Shown in pieces: positions 10,228 to 22,935 of a stretch of DNA of 64,000 bases. Origin of the DNA: Isoetes taiwanensis (lineage: Eukaryota; Streptophyta; Lycopodiopsida; Isoetales; Isoetaceae); the NCBI GenBank assembly GCA_021234155.1, contig JAJEKV010000005.1, forward strand, positions 26,876,620-26,940,619, in the 5' to 3' direction. How positions within the stretch are numbered: the stretch's first letter is position 1; every line of letters begins with the position of its first letter. The notes beneath the pieces are model-generated. The model had not been told where the DNA came from. It saw nothing but the letters and a program-made list of their open reading frames with translations, and did not search any database. The position numbers and the translations under genes are program-made.

Positions 10228-10625
10228 ATTTGGGTCCCATGGGAGACCATTTGAGAGGTTCTTGAGGAGGTGACACTTAATTATCACATATAGAGGATCA
10301 AACCTCAATGTCTAGATGCTTTTACCCAGTTGGTTGGGGCACAATAGTTAAGTGTTGTATCAAATTGTATAAGAGCCGAGTCTCAATTTCAAATTTTCAT
10401 GGGAGCATCCCAATTGGTAAATTGCCTCATGGACGAAGGATGTAAGTCCCATATGCTCAATGGAGAGCATTTCAAGGAGGGGGAGGAATTGATATGGTTT
10501 GGGGCCCATGGGAAACCACTCAAGAGGATCTTAAGGAGGCAGCACTTAATTATCACATATAAAATGTCAAACCTCAATGTCTAGATGTTTTTGCCCAGTT
10601 AGTTGGGGCACGATAATTAGGGTAT
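10228..10625. repeat. Direct repeat pair, about 115 bases, 270 apart
   Basis: Sequence from TTTGGGTCCCATGGGA to GGTTGGGGCAC (about 10228-10350) recurs as TTTGGGGCCCATGGGA to GTTGGGGCAC (about 10497-10612), with roughly 85 percent identity by eye. Each copy ends next to a pyrimidine-rich tract. No coding content was seen. Confidence 0.6.
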
Positions 10626-10639
10626 CGTATCAATCTCAT

Positions 10640-11050
10640 TTTTTCAATTTTCCTTGTTTTGCTTTCCCCTTGCCTTTTCCCCCCTTTTTTTATCCCCTCC
10701 CTCTTCTCTTTCCCCCATTTTTTCCTTTTTGGCTTCACCCATTTGCTTTTTGGCCACCCATCTCTTTTGCCTCTTCCTTTTGATCATCCCTATTTTTTTT
10801 TTTTTTTTTTTTTTTTTCATTTTCCCATTTCTTGTTTTCCATTATCCCATTTCCCTTTTCTTACATTTTTTCCTTCCTGTTTTTTCCTTTTCTATTTTTT
10901 CCTTCTCTTTTTTGCCTCCCCTTTTCTCCTATCTTTGTTTTCCATTTCCTTTTTCCTTCCTTTTTTCCCCTTTCTCCTCTCTTTCCCTTTTTCCTTTTCC
11001 ACTTTTTTCCTCCTTTTCCATTTCCCTTTTTCCTTCCCTCCTTCACCTTA
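10640..11050. repeat. Polypyrimidine tract of about 400 bases
   Basis: The plus strand is almost purely C and T, including a T run at about 10793-10817. Long open frames here (Phe/Pro/Leu/Ser-rich on plus, Gly/Lys/Glu/Arg-rich on minus) are products of the composition and not genes. Such mirror-symmetric tracts can form triplex DNA. Confidence 0.8.
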
Positions 11051-11294
11051 AAACTCAAGACACAAATACACATGCTAAAACTTTATAATTCTCGCCGTCC
11101 AAAGCTTGAGAGCAAATATGAATTGTCGGATTCACATTGTTGTTGAAGACACACATGCGCACAATAAAATTTACAATATGAGATGACAAGGATAAGAGTT
11201 GAATTAAATTGAATGGAAAGGATATGGACAAAAAAATAATAATAAAATAAAATAAAATTTAAACTTTTGAATTTGAATTGAAAAAAAAAAGTTG

Positions 11295-11440
11295 AAACTT
11301 TTTGTTCTGGTGTGTTATGGAAGATGTTGTTTTTTTTTGTTAAAAAAAAAAAATCAAAAAACATTGACGAGTTCATGAATAACATATAAACCATCAAATA
11401 TAGCACGAATCCTATAACACACCAAAACAAAAAGTTTCAA
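11295..11440. repeat. Inverted repeat, 28-base arms
   Basis: GAAACTTTTTGTTCTGGTGT at 11295 onward is matched in reverse complement by ACACCAAAACAAAAAGTTTC ending near 11440, with about one mismatch in 20, and poly(A) or poly(T) flanks. The loop is about 90 AT-rich bases. It looks like a small foldback or MITE-like element. Confidence 0.55.
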
Positions 11441-11459
11441 AAAAAAATAAAAAAAATCG

Positions 11460-12314
11460 ATAAAAACGCGACCATGATAACATCATCTCTTCAATATCTT
11501 TATAAAAGCTCACTGCACTACAATGATGCAGGACAAAGGACATGACCAGAATGATCAGTTGGGCACTGAATCAAATGGTGAAGTGTGAGACCCTACCAAA
11601 TCTGCCTGAAAATTTGTTGTTTTCGCCCAAAAAACTTGATAAATATAAGCATATCATGTGTCATCAAAAAGAACCCGGAGAGGCAATAGAATACACTCAA
11701 ACAGAGTCCGAATTCAAAAGTTATGATAAACACTATATCACCATCAAATTTGCATGACATGCACTTCGCAAAAAGGTATCCGGATTGAAAAGTACAAAAA
11801 GCAAGTATCTATCTTGATAGATCTGGATCAAATCATATGCCAATAGAAAGCTCTTTACATAAGCTTTCTAAAACGTCCAAGATCATCTAATTCTGAAGTT
11901 ATGAGCGTAGAAACAATTAATATCCTCTTTACAGTGCTTCTCTTCTTTACCTATTTTTAGTGACTTAGATATTACATACAATGGTTTTATAAAAAAGAAC
12001 ATCTCATAAAAATCTTACTTTTGATTAAAACTTTTTTTTCCAACAAAAAATTTGTAAAAAGCATTTGCAAACATAATGGATAATGTAAAAGTTCTGTTTT
12101 GCACAAAAAAAAGGGGGCGGGAGAAACCCCGGATTACAGATTACACTAGCCTCGAGAAATTGCCATACTAGCATAACCATCCGTATTGGTCAATCCCTCT
12201 ATGGTATTATCAACTCAAAAATCAAAGTGAGTTCCTTTGATCTTGGTATTAACATATCCTGGCCAATCATTCATTTAAACAAATGGAATAAATATATTGT
12301 TCTTAGATATTTCT
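11460..12314. other. No gene recognised
   Basis: AT-rich sequence with one plus-strand frame (11542-11757) that has no known motif. A short C-rich segment next to poly(A) at 12100-12220 resembles the sequence at 16290-16360 and may be a shared repeat end. Confidence 0.35.
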
Positions 12315-14098
12315 AATGTCTTTTAAGGAGTTTGTTGAGGTGAGATGATGTTGCGCCCTAATTTCTAGGGCGGAGGCGGCAGCCGCCCGACTGCTTGGAG
12401 AAACCTGTTGTTGCAACGATTGCTGGATGAGCAGCGAATTGGGCTGCTTCTGCCTCTGGCAAGGCTATGGTTGATGGAAAGGGGGTTGCTTCCCCGTGCT
12501 TGTGGATCTGCTGCAACAGGGAATCGATGGAATACAGCCGCTTCTTCCAAAACTTCCCCAAGCATCAGTTATGATCGGGTAAGGGGTGTCCTTTTTGCAT
12601 TTGCCATTAGCTTTTGTTATGGAGACAGAGAATAGCTAGCAGCTAGTATGAGCAGCAAAGGCTCTTGATGGCTTAGAGCTTTTGCCTTAGTCTGCCTTAG
12701 TCTCATTTTTCCACTAGTGCTAGAACTATAAAAGCAGTTTGAGCATGGTTTTTCGATCCGGTCTTTCAAACTGGTTTGTTTGCAAAAAGCAGTATTATTT
12801 CCATTCTTATGTGGTTTTGGCCTTAAGTCCGAGATCCCGGTTGCACTCATCGCAACATAAGGGCCACACTCACTTTGGGTTGTGTTCGCACTCACCGCAT
12901 ATACACGCCTCTCGTTTTCTTGCTATTGTCACGACAGATGGGGAATATGTAGTGATTGACTGGATCTTAAGTGTTGCATGCTTCGTTATCGTTTGTGGAT
13001 ATTTTTCCCCTTCTCTATCCCAGCTAGAGAGGGTTTCATGGTGATTCTTGCATTACAGGGAAGAGGAATGGTGAAAGTAAGAGTTACAGGACGGGAGGCT
13101 TGTAATTCTTCATTGTAGTAGCTGCGGCTATATAGACACATATACTGTCTGTGGTGGTACTGTCTTCAAATGTTTCGGTGGTGCGCTTCAGGAGGTAGAT
13201 ATCATTGAGCAGGTTTTTTTTTGTTCACCATATCTTTTGTCTGTAATGATGGGGCTGCCACGGATCCTTGGGGTTGCAGCATCTTGTTGGAAGCCTTAAC
13301 ATGATGAAGCCTTCTAGGAATGAAAGAGGCTTCCTCCCATAGTAATTAGGATAGCAAGAAATGGAGCTCATTTCTTTTGGTCTTTTTTGGGAAATAGGCG
13401 CATGATCTAAATACCTTTGTTGTAAAGAAGAGGTTGAGGCAGCTGTAGGAGCGGAGTGATGGATACTTTGGGTCTGATTGGTGCCTTTGGATGACCAATC
13501 ATAGTATCTCTCTTGTGGAAGACGGTGAGCAATCCCCATTTTTTTTGTTTTGTTTTTGCTTGCATCTCCTGGGTTGTGCTTCAAGGTAGCAGGAACATAT
13601 CGAATGGAAAGGGACTAGTATCCCATAGTACTTAAGTGAGAGAAGAGAATGGAATTTCAGAATGCACCTCTAGCCTCTGAGTCTCCATGTTGAAAGAATT
13701 ATTCTTCCAAGGTATATATGTCGGGGTGCTTCAAGATCTGGAAGGATGTTTTTAGTAGAGCTCCACAAATATAACTGTTTTCCCATAGTATCTGCAATGA
13801 AGGTACAAGGAATATGCTCTATAGTATTGGATGGGCGGAGAGGAGGTTCTCTATCCTCTTGTTATGATAATGAAGAGGTTGAGGGCGCTTTGGACAGAGT
13901 ACAGGGGCATCATTTTGTTGAGGTTCTCTAGTTTGGTGGCTGTATTGTTATATATGTGTTAATTCTTTCTATCTGGTGACCATGTGCTACTTCTTCCTAT
14001 AAGGTCTCTGGGCCGCTCTGTAATAAGGTCTTGGGCCACTTTTTATTAATAGAAAATCATACTTCTTACCCTCAAAAAAAAAAAATGTCTTTTAAGGA
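12315..14098 (+). mobile_element. Poly(A)-ended retroinsertion with 15-bp target duplications
   Basis: The 15-base sequence AATGTCTTTTAAGGA occurs at 12315-12329 and again at 14084-14098, immediately after a run of A. The 1.75 kb between ends TTACCCTC plus poly(A). A 3' poly(A) and variable-length direct repeats are hallmarks of LINE-mediated insertion. I found no reverse transcriptase. The GC-rich 5' part (12360-12570) is open in several frames but not recognised. It is either a 5'-truncated LINE or a processed transcript copied by LINE machinery. Confidence 0.65.
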
Positions 14099-16229
14099 AT
14101 GTTATCTTAGATCTAGAGAAAAATGCAATAAAATAGAACTAAATGTCTTTTAAGGAATGTTCTCTTAGGACAAGATAAGAATGCAACAATACCATCATGT
14201 GAACTTACTATAGTGGACAATATATACTATTTACATCAAAATCTCCCCTTGCTTTAATCTGATTTTATCTCAGAATCTGAGAGTAGAGATATTACACCCT
14301 ATCTGAAGAGTGTTTCCATGTAACAGGTTATAATGTTCATTACATTATTTATCACATGCTATAATATGGACAACTTAACATAAGTTGAAAGTCAACCCAT
14401 TAAGTGGTCTGGTATTGTGCCCTTAATATGCAATTAAAGAATTTAAGAATGCATGCAGACTTGGTTCAGTTTATTTTCTGTACACATAATGCATCACAAC
14501 ATAACCTCATGGTCCTTCTTAGTGTAATATGCGCTCCAAGTCACAGTTATAAGTAATAAAATAGAGGTTATGAAAACATGACTTCATAAAACAGCCGAGA
14601 CAAAAAGTTCAAGACTAAAATCCACCCAGTATTTCAAAAATAAGATGCCATTTTCATTGACATAATGTATATTGGGTCTAGGAATATAAAAGTTACAAGT
14701 TTTTGTTCAAAATCTTAGCTGTCTCACCATAAAGAGTTTTAGCACAACATATTTATAATGACACGTATTAAAAAGCATTAAAAGTTTAACGACCTTTCCA
14801 AAACATATGTCCTAGACGTTTTGCTTTGTATTGAAAAACAACAGAAAGTACTATTGTTCATGATGCTCTAAGTTTTAGCCCATATTACATACAAACAGAC
14901 TAAAGTATTTCAAATAGCACAGCAGTGTTGTCAGGTACTTCGGGTACGGTACGTGTACGATGTGTATTTAACGTATTAATATGGGTTCCATACCTTTCAG
15001 AATAAAAGTATTCTAAGTATATTTTTTGTATTTATTAGGTACTTGTAAAATATATAAAATATACTTTACATATAGTACGTTAAATACTTTATGGCATTTC
15101 AAAAAACGATTATACAGTCTATAACACTTGCAATTGCAACAGATATTCAATTTAAATAATAGATCATACTTAAGTGTTAAACTTTAGCCAATATTTGCAA
15201 GTCCAAGTCCTGCTTCCAGTGACGGTTCTTAAATCCCAATGTTCATGTAGCATTTTCTTCAATCAAGAACATGCTTGTTGTGAAACAAACAACACAAATT
15301 AGCGAAACGTTCAAGTAAAAGAACAAAATTTGATGTCCAAATTATAAAATCACATGTCGCCTTTAGGAAAGCACGAGCTGCCTTGCAACTCCATAACCTC
15401 AGAAAATGTCTTTTAACAAGAGTAATGCAAAACATACTTACATCATTTTTATTCCTTAAATTCCATTCATTTAAACAGTAGTCTAGTCCCTTTACTACAT
15501 TCTATTGATCTGAAATATAGGCAGATCCAATACTAATGCTACGACTTCAAAAACCATATAGAATGTTAATAAAAGTTATATGGTGACCGCATTGGTTGTA
15601 ATTGGATACCCTGAAAGCTAGTTACTAGGAAATTGTGGGTACGTGGAGGAAACTAGCCTTATAAATACATGGAAGGCAAAAAGTCAAGACATATTAAAAA
15701 ATAAAACATCTTGAAGAGGCATTTTCCCAGAGTATAAAATAAATTAGAATATCTCCAGAATACCCTAGGAATGCTTCTATCCTAAACAGCTTTGCAAATG
15801 CATTAAGAATTAAACAATCCGAAAGCGCACGAGCAAGAGAGAGGCGCCTGAGGTTGAGCTGAGCATCCGTTATTGCAACCAAATACATGAGGTTTTGTTG
15901 TAACTGTAGCTGGTTTTAAATTGCCAAACTGCATAAGACAGTCTTAAACAGTAAGAAAACTCAATAATTTCTTAAGAACTGCAAATACAACTGAATATTG
16001 CATGCATGATGAGATACTTACTGTGCGCACTCCTCTAGCTTGTCAAGATTTTGGTTATTAAGAATGGCAAGCTTACTGTTTATTTTCGTCTAAATTCTAT
16101 AAAAAACATGTCTAACAAATTTTAAGATGGATGTCCAGACCAAAAAAACAGATACAATACATTTATCCAGCCAGACATTGAAATCAGAGCCTCCTATGAA
16201 TCGACCTGTATGTAATCGAGCATGGTGGG
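14099..16229. other. Intergenic or decayed DNA; one exon-like minus-strand segment
   Basis: AT-rich sequence without a recognisable gene. A third copy of the pre-insertion sequence (TGTCTTTTAAGGAATGTT) lies at 14145. On the minus strand 15890 to about 15768 reads AITDAQLNLRRLSLARALSD onward and ends at a possible GT donor. It may be a relic exon, but I do not recognise the protein. Confidence 0.3.
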
Positions 16230-17225
16230 CTGCTGATCATAGTTACCAAATACGGATACGAAATACGATATGACATGCAAAAAAAAAAAAAAAACCGGCT
16301 TGAACTAGTCTAGACTAGCACAAACATCAGCATTGGTCAATCCCGCCGCTGTCTTATCTGGCCATACAAGAACCGTTAAGTCCTAGATGGTACCATCCTT
16401 TCCTGGTATACAACATCTATGTTATCATATAACATACCTTTCCTTGGTAAACAGTTACAAAAATCTCTTTTAAATTTTTTTACAACAAGAAACCTACATC
16501 ATAAAGATGTAAAAACAAAGGACTAGTTTCAACCCTTGCAATCCTGTAATTATTTCAATAATATAATGGCTAATTCCAGGTCTATATGAGAAAACCAAAT
16601 ACATTGGACCATTATACCATATATCTGAAATACATTATTTAAGAAAAGCATTTAGCACGTAGCAAAGTAATTTGATCAAAGACCATTTAGCAGATTTTAG
16701 TCTTAGTCAATAATTCTGATAGAGAAATATGGTTCCAAAGTTCGTCATGACCACTACAAAAGGCGCTAGTGTGCAGTAAATACGCTATCCTTGGAATGAA
16801 ACCATATAAAATATAACATTCAGGCTTAAAAATGTCATAGTACAAAAGGGGAGCATCTAATAGCAAAGCTTCCAATATATAATAGAACTCTCAAAATTGC
16901 ATATAAAAGAGAGATCAGCTAAACTGTTATAAAGTGCAGATACAATAGAAACCGAGCTTACAAAATGGCCATTGCTGCCATGGCATGGACCATCAAAAGC
17001 ATTTGTAACAGCTCGAAAATAATTAATTTGAAACTAAGTACCTTGCAAGATGTTAAAGCGTAAAAATGCATCATGTAAACATGTCTCAACTCCGAGTTTG
17101 AGCACAATATTCCATTTTTTTGTTCCATTTTACAGCTATATTTTTTCTTTGATTCTGGCACCTTCCATTGCCACATTCCACGCTCACCTAAGACATGCTG
17201 GAGAAAAGGAGAACATTAAGAAGAG

Positions 17226-17345
17226 AAGCCCGTACCTGCAGCCAACCAATACATCATTAGCCTGATAAGGGTAAAGATGCAAGGGCCAAAAGGTACCTTA
17301 GGCTTCTCGGTTGTCAACCGATCACCTAATGTAGACCTTTTGCCC
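17226..17345 (-). other. Exon-like cassette, repeated six times in the duplicated blocks
   Basis: On the minus strand the cassette reads VPFGPCIFTLIRLMMYWLAA and ends at CTGCAG. Related copies lie near 19600, 22880, 25440, 27810 and 31060, and the last group reads VPFGPHSFT...FAAGMGF followed by a hydrophobic stretch and YVYRRLGKWKLVKSHLE. The hydrophobic pattern suggests a membrane segment. Repeated spacing of about 2.37 kb within each block shows an older internal duplication. I do not recognise the protein family, and stops in most copies argue that these are relics. Confidence 0.35.
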
Positions 17346-20300
17346 AAAAGACTAAATGAGCATGGCAGGGAATAAAACTTAATTTACATATAAGAGAAAG
17401 AGAACAGCTGTCACATACATCATAATGCTAAAAAAACTTTTAAAGCCATACGGTTCAGAAATAAGTCTTGAATATCCCAGATAAACCACATTACTATAAC
17501 CCGAGCACATATATCAGTCAATACAGGCTATAACCATCTGGGTACTTCATGTTAACTTCTAATACATTGCTATTGGCATAAGAATGCTAGAGGTAAATAT
17601 TTATGCCTGAGTTTGGCTTGCAGAATGTATCCATCGGGCCGGGAGAATGTATCCCTCTATTGGGTTGCGTAGTAGTATCTCTCTGTTGTGTTTCCCATAG
17701 GCAAAGATTCACAAATGCTTCTAGAAGTCTATATTACGTAAATTACGAGGATACCTATACCATATCAAAATCAAATGCCTATACATAGACCTTGTCGAAA
17801 CTTCATATTTACCGTCCAAAATGTTGTAACAGGCATAGGAATGTTAAGGGGAAATAATTATGCCATGTATTACTTACAACCTAGTTGCAACTTGAGTTAG
17901 AAATAGGTTGGCAAAATGCAATCAACTTATTGTGTTAGAATACGAGGGGACCTATAAAGGAAAATAGGGGACAATCCATTTAAGCAGATTTTTGAGCAGA
18001 ATAGAGGATAATCAGAACTATACCAAATGGGATTATCACTCTAAAGCTGGCAAACGAATTTGCCAACACCTCCTTAGTACCCAAATGCTCAAGCATATGT
18101 GCATGTATTTCGTTCAAAACCTCTTAGCAACCAGTTGGTCATGTTCATAGACAGATTTACAAACAAAAAAAATGTAAACTTTCACATTTTCAACCCGCTT
18201 CACACCATAATTGAGAACGGAATGCATGTAACAACTCTTTGCATCGTTGTGCCACTATGCACAAGCGTATTTTCAGATCTAGTGATCATCATTAATATTA
18301 AAAACCACAAAAATACCTGGTTTCCTTCAATGTCGGCCTCTATATTTTGGGTTCGAGGAACAGTTTGGGAAGTTACACCATATCCTTGTCCATGGGATTC
18401 CTGATACCTTTTGTTTTGTACAAAAGCTCGCTTGCCTCTTTTGCCATAGCTTTCCATACTGCTCATGCCGTCTTCCGGACAAATGCTTTGTGTGCATGCA
18501 AAATGCCAACAACCTGTGTATGGGCGGCTCATCTATGCCCCTGTTTAATAGAGTGCAGAAACTTGCTGGCTTTTCTTCTCACTAGAGGGCAAAAGGAATG
18601 CCGTGATCAAGGTAGACAGCCCAACAGTCCGTGCTCTTGTTTGCCTCGAAAATAGTCAAGGCAGCCTCATTACATTAATATCATCTGCCAGAAAACCTTG
18701 CACAGCAACCAACGAATCTCTAATCTCTGCTTATGCTAAGCTGATAACGATGGCCTCCATTCATAAAGATGGAGAGGAGAGCCAAATTTCGGCTAAGGAC
18801 AAAAGGCTTACGAAAGTATTGGTGCAGTATTATTAGTAAAATAAGGGACAATAAGTTTCCATGGTAAATTATCAGTAGCCAAACAATTTACCAAAATCTA
18901 AATATCTGCCATACATGCAAGCTATTGGGTCAAATACTATAACCCATATTGTCACCATTAGGGAACTATGCTAGTAACACATGCTAGGGAAATAAACATC
19001 AGGTTACTATTTGAGCGTACACTCAAACCATATATTCGAAATTTTTCCCATTGTAAATCAATGGTCCAAATGCAAATTCAAAAAAGCCATGTTACTCAGC
19101 CTATACAAAGACGTCCTCATAAGGACCATGGACTTAAACATGTCAAAATAAACATCCCATTCTAGGAATATTTGAAAACATAATACGTATGAGGGACACA
19201 CTTGGAAAACTAAAGTATCCAATGGTTACACAAGCATGGACCACGGATTTACCTCACAAGCAAATCTATGTCTAGGTCAGCCTGGGTCCAAAGGTCTAAT
19301 TCCCTTGAGTAAAACTTGCATATAACAGACTTTGGACAACTAATATAACGGATCAAGGATAAGCCATTAAGGCACAAGTGTCATCGGAGTCATAAAATAA
19401 ACCTGTTATTTCCATAATTGTTTAAACAAAAGCAGTACAATATCACAACAAAGGAGATAAAGAAAGATATCACCAAAGATAAAAGGTACAGCCCTTTGCA
19501 TCTCCTATGATCAGCCATGATTGCGTCCTTTTCACATTTGTAAGCCATACTCCCAAGAACTTCTAAGATACCACGGACAAAAGCAAGACATTAGGGTAGA
19601 AGCCCATACCTGCAGACCAACCAATACATCATTAGCCCGATAAGGGTAAAGATGCAAGGGCCAAAAGGTACCTTAGGCTTCACGGTTGTCACCTAATGTA
19701 ATCCTTTTGCCCGTAGATTCGAAAGAACATTATAGAAAGAATGGAAATAAATTATGCTAAATGAGAGAATAGATCCATAAGTAGAACAAGAGAATAAACA
19801 AAGAGAGAAACTTTCGCCAATGTGCTATGTTTGCCATAAGTTAAAGCAGATTTTAATTAGAATAAAGGAAACAAAATAATAAGCTTATTCTTTAGCTTGC
19901 AGGAAACAATTGACGAGAAACGACCTTATAGACGGATCCATTTACAAACCGATTGGGCATGGCCATACAATTCCTCTTGCGAAAACCATCCGATCATTTA
20001 GCACCGGTCTATAGTCTTTCGCTAGCGGATCTCCAAAGATGCACATGCTTAAAAATTGCATACAAGAGGATAAATCATGTCATACCCGATTAACCTCCAT
20101 TCGATTCATGCACATCCATGAACCGAAGTTTCAAAGACAAAACGTGAAGTAGCTCCAAAGCATAGCATATGGGCTTCAAGAAATCGCATGTTATGTGGCG
20201 GGCCACCATAATTATACTTGCCATGCTTGTTACATCCATCCACGCTATCTTGTTATTCACAAAAGCCCCGCTTTGCATATAGAATGCTATCTCTCTGCCT

Positions 20301-21280
20301 AAAATTCTTTATTCCTGTCTTTGCTTGGTGAGTCGGAAATGAGCATTCACAAAACCAATGCTTTGCATACTGAATGCTATCGCTCATCCAAGAGTTCTCT
20401 TATTCAAGTATTGTTTGGTCGGGTCAAAAAGAGCATATCATTCTTCCAAATGAGTTTCCACGAATCAATAGAGGAATGTCCTAAAAATTAATCCATGCAA
20501 CCACCATTCATAAAGACCACTCACATGGAATTGGGTCGACCTCTATCTGCGACCTCCGCTCATAATGATCGGGGGAGGATACGGGGATAATGTAGACCTA
20601 GTCCACAGGAATACAGGCCCCAAAGTATTTTTTAATTTTCCATGGGCATTTTTAAAGGCCAATGGCTTATTTTTATCATGTTAACCATGCTTAAGATTTA
20701 TGAAATACCTCATGGTTCCACTAGAAAATCGACCCTAGGGTATTTACTAGAGAAACTGGGCCAAGGAACAGTCATTACATAAGCCTATAAGCCTATTATC
20801 AGTGTAACAAGCATCAAACGACCCGGGCCATGTTATACATTGGCAAAAGAAAGCATCTTAGGTGCACAATTAGATTAATCATGCAAGTTACATATAATAA
20901 TAATAATAAAAAAAAAACTACGGAATACGAAATACAGATACGAAAAATACGACAAAGTACTCAAAACGAACAGAACTGTGCTTCTAAGAATGAACAACAT
21001 ATTTTATACGTGAGATTCCAAATATATTATAGATTAGGCTTTAAAACATATAGAAATGTTCAAATAAAACACAAGTTTAAGTTATATGAAAATATCATAG
21101 TAGTTTTTAGAACACATAAAGAAAACACAAGTTTAAGTTATATGAAAATATCATAGTAGTTTTTAGAACACATAAAGAAAACATGTAGGAAACTTGTAGA
21201 ACTAATGGAGTGTGTAAGGATTTGTTCCTGAATCTCGATAAGACACAAAATAATTCTAGAACTTATGTTAACTCTATCAT

Positions 21281-21345
21281 CTATTCTATTCTATTCTATT
21301 CTATTCTATTCTATTCTATTCTATTCTATTCTATTCTATTCTATT
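21281..21345. repeat. Pentanucleotide microsatellite, 13 units
   Basis: Thirteen consecutive CTATT units. The equivalent site in copy B (about 29488-29507) has four, so the tract changed length after the block duplicated. Confidence 0.9.
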
Positions 21346-21381
21346 CATAAGAACAGTTCACTTCATTGTTTTCACATCCCA

Positions 21382-21932
21382 TTAATTAAACATTTGAAGT
21401 TTAATGCGTTTAAAAGCAACTTCCTGGTTTCCACTTGTTTCAGCATATTCCCTTTTCTTCTGTGGCCTTTCATCATGCTTGCTTTCCTGCTTCCCAGGCT
21501 TTACTTCCTTAGTTGAATGACCAAGATGGCCATGTGATTTGCATTTTATACGGCATTCTCCTTTAGCCCGCCGAAGCTTCACCTTATTTATGTATGCACA
21601 GATATCTCTTCTGCTGCGTAGGTTACTCTTTACATTAGTTGACCTTTTTAACTTCAAAGATTCTGAGTGTTTCACCCAGGGATGAGATAAAATCTGCTCA
21701 CAGGATACCCTCTTTTCTGGTTTAACTTGCATCATTGCCAAAACAAGATGCTTTGCCTCCTCTGATACAACACTAGCAGGCCAATCTAAATATGTAACAG
21801 CTAAATCCTCACCATTTTAAGTCTTTTCTCAACCTCTTCATTATCTAACTCTGAAAAGGCAAGTATACCAGTAAGGGCTTCATATAAGATCACTCCCATT
21901 GTTTCCAGCAGAAGCTGAGATGAAGATGCCAT
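21382..21932 (-). pseudogene. Protein kinase C-terminal fragment, copy A
   Basis: From an ATG at 21930-21932 the frame reads MASSSQLLLETMGVILYEAL, giving subdomain IX-like GVILYEALTG, and continues FSELDNEEVEKRLKM. One base is then out of frame before YLDWPASVVSEEAKHLVLAM, PEKRVSCEQILSHPWV (subdomain XI) and a basic tail rich in Lys, Arg, His and Gln. The ATP-binding and catalytic subdomains are absent. The frameshift and truncation mark it as a captured relic. The family is closest in style to plant CDPK/PEPKR kinases, which is a judgement from the subdomain XI pattern only. Confidence 0.65.
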
Positions 21933-22411
21933 GTTTGGAAGCAGAAAACAGAGCAGTTGCTGTGGGGTCTTGGTCGAAATTTGGTTTACCTTGTGAAATT
22001 TGGTGATGAAGCGCCTTGGCAGCAGAAAGGTCTTGGCGGATGACCTAAGTCCTCAAACTAGAAGCAAGTTGCTCAACCACTGGGTTCTCCTCGCGCCTCA
22101 CAAATCCGACCTCACTCACAAATCCGACCACTACTCTATTCGACGCCGCAATCGCTCCATGCCATGATTCTTAGGTCTGTGTTTAGCAGGGGGTGAATGA
22201 AGAACACGAATATTGTTCTGTGGCAGGTGTTGTTTACAAAGAACGGAATAAAAAAAACGTCTGATATGGCGTATTTCTAAAAAAAAATGGCGTTTTTGGT
22301 TACTGTTTTTGGAACGAACCGTTGTCCGTATTTTATACGGTTTTCTTTTAAAATCCATATTTTCTGTATTATACGTTAAATACGGCCATTTTTGGTAACT
22401 ATGCTGCTGAT

Positions 22412-22935
22412 AGAGCAAACGGAAGAGGGAAAAAGAGACAGGAAAAATTTTGCTTGCGTGGAGATTTTTTTTTTCTAATTTTGATTTCGAGTGTAAATAA
22501 TTTAGACCCTTTTCATATGTATTTTCTAAATTTTGAGTTTTAGGGGCCATTTCCACCATTTAGCATATTTAAGGCATTTTGAATGTTTTTTTGGATTAAG
22601 TACATAGTATGCATATTTTTTGGACAAATACGTTTACGGTAATTAACAAAAAGATTGGCAATTTGACAAAGTAACTTTAAGGTATAGTACGTATGGTAGC
22701 ATACATGAGGTACTATACATATCCAGAGGTAAAATAGGCGTACGGAAACAACACTGGAGCAAAGTAAGATTCCTGTATGTGCAGCAGATCCTTCAAGATG
22801 TGACTTCACAAGTTTCCATTTTCCAAGCCTTCTATAGACGTACAATACAACAAAAGCCATCCATAATGAGAGGGAAAAGCCCATACCTGCAGCAAATCAG
22901 CATAGAATTAGCATGAAAATGGTAAAACTATGAGG
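22412..22935 (-). other. Flank of hAT-like element with possible membrane-protein exon
   Basis: Minus-strand 22884 to about 22740 reads MGFSLSLWMAFVVLYVYRRL, then GKWKLVKSHLEGSAAH, one hydrophobic segment followed by a basic stretch. It continues the sixth cassette copy (CTGCAG boundary at 22885). The same sequence lies near 30900-31060 in copy B. No family is recognised. Confidence 0.3.

Larger units (their letters stand above)
16238..22403. mobile_element. hAT-like transposon with 8-bp target duplication and captured kinase exons
   Basis: The left terminus CATAGTTACCAAATACGG and right terminus ...TTTTTGGTAACTATG form inverted repeats (13 identical terminal bases). Both are directly flanked by CTGCTGAT (16230-16237 and 22404-22411), an 8-bp target duplication as made by hAT transposases. 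I found no transposase. The interior holds minus-strand kinase fragments, two copies of an exon-like cassette and much unassigned DNA, so this is probably a non-autonomous element that captured host sequence. The right end also survives at 30,569 in the duplicated block, and a terminus is present at 4078. Confidence 0.7.

Noticed and set aside
10577-11146. Phe/Pro/Ser-rich plus-strand frames and a Lys/Gly-rich minus-strand frame
   Set aside because: Pure products of the polypyrimidine tract.
13225-13584. Minus-strand frame of 119 codons inside the retroinsertion
   Set aside because: The insertion is polyadenylated on the plus strand and the frame has no motif.
16752-16771. CACTACAAAAGGCGCTAGTG looks like facing CACTA ends
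   Set aside because: Only 20 bases long, with no target duplication and no subterminal repeats; chance.
18099-18655. Overlapping frames on both strands around 18.2-18.6 kb, repeated at 26.4-26.9 kb
   Set aside because: Several frames of similar length compete, and single-base differences between copies break each of them. A relic exon ending AACCAG|GTATTT is possible, but no product is recognised.
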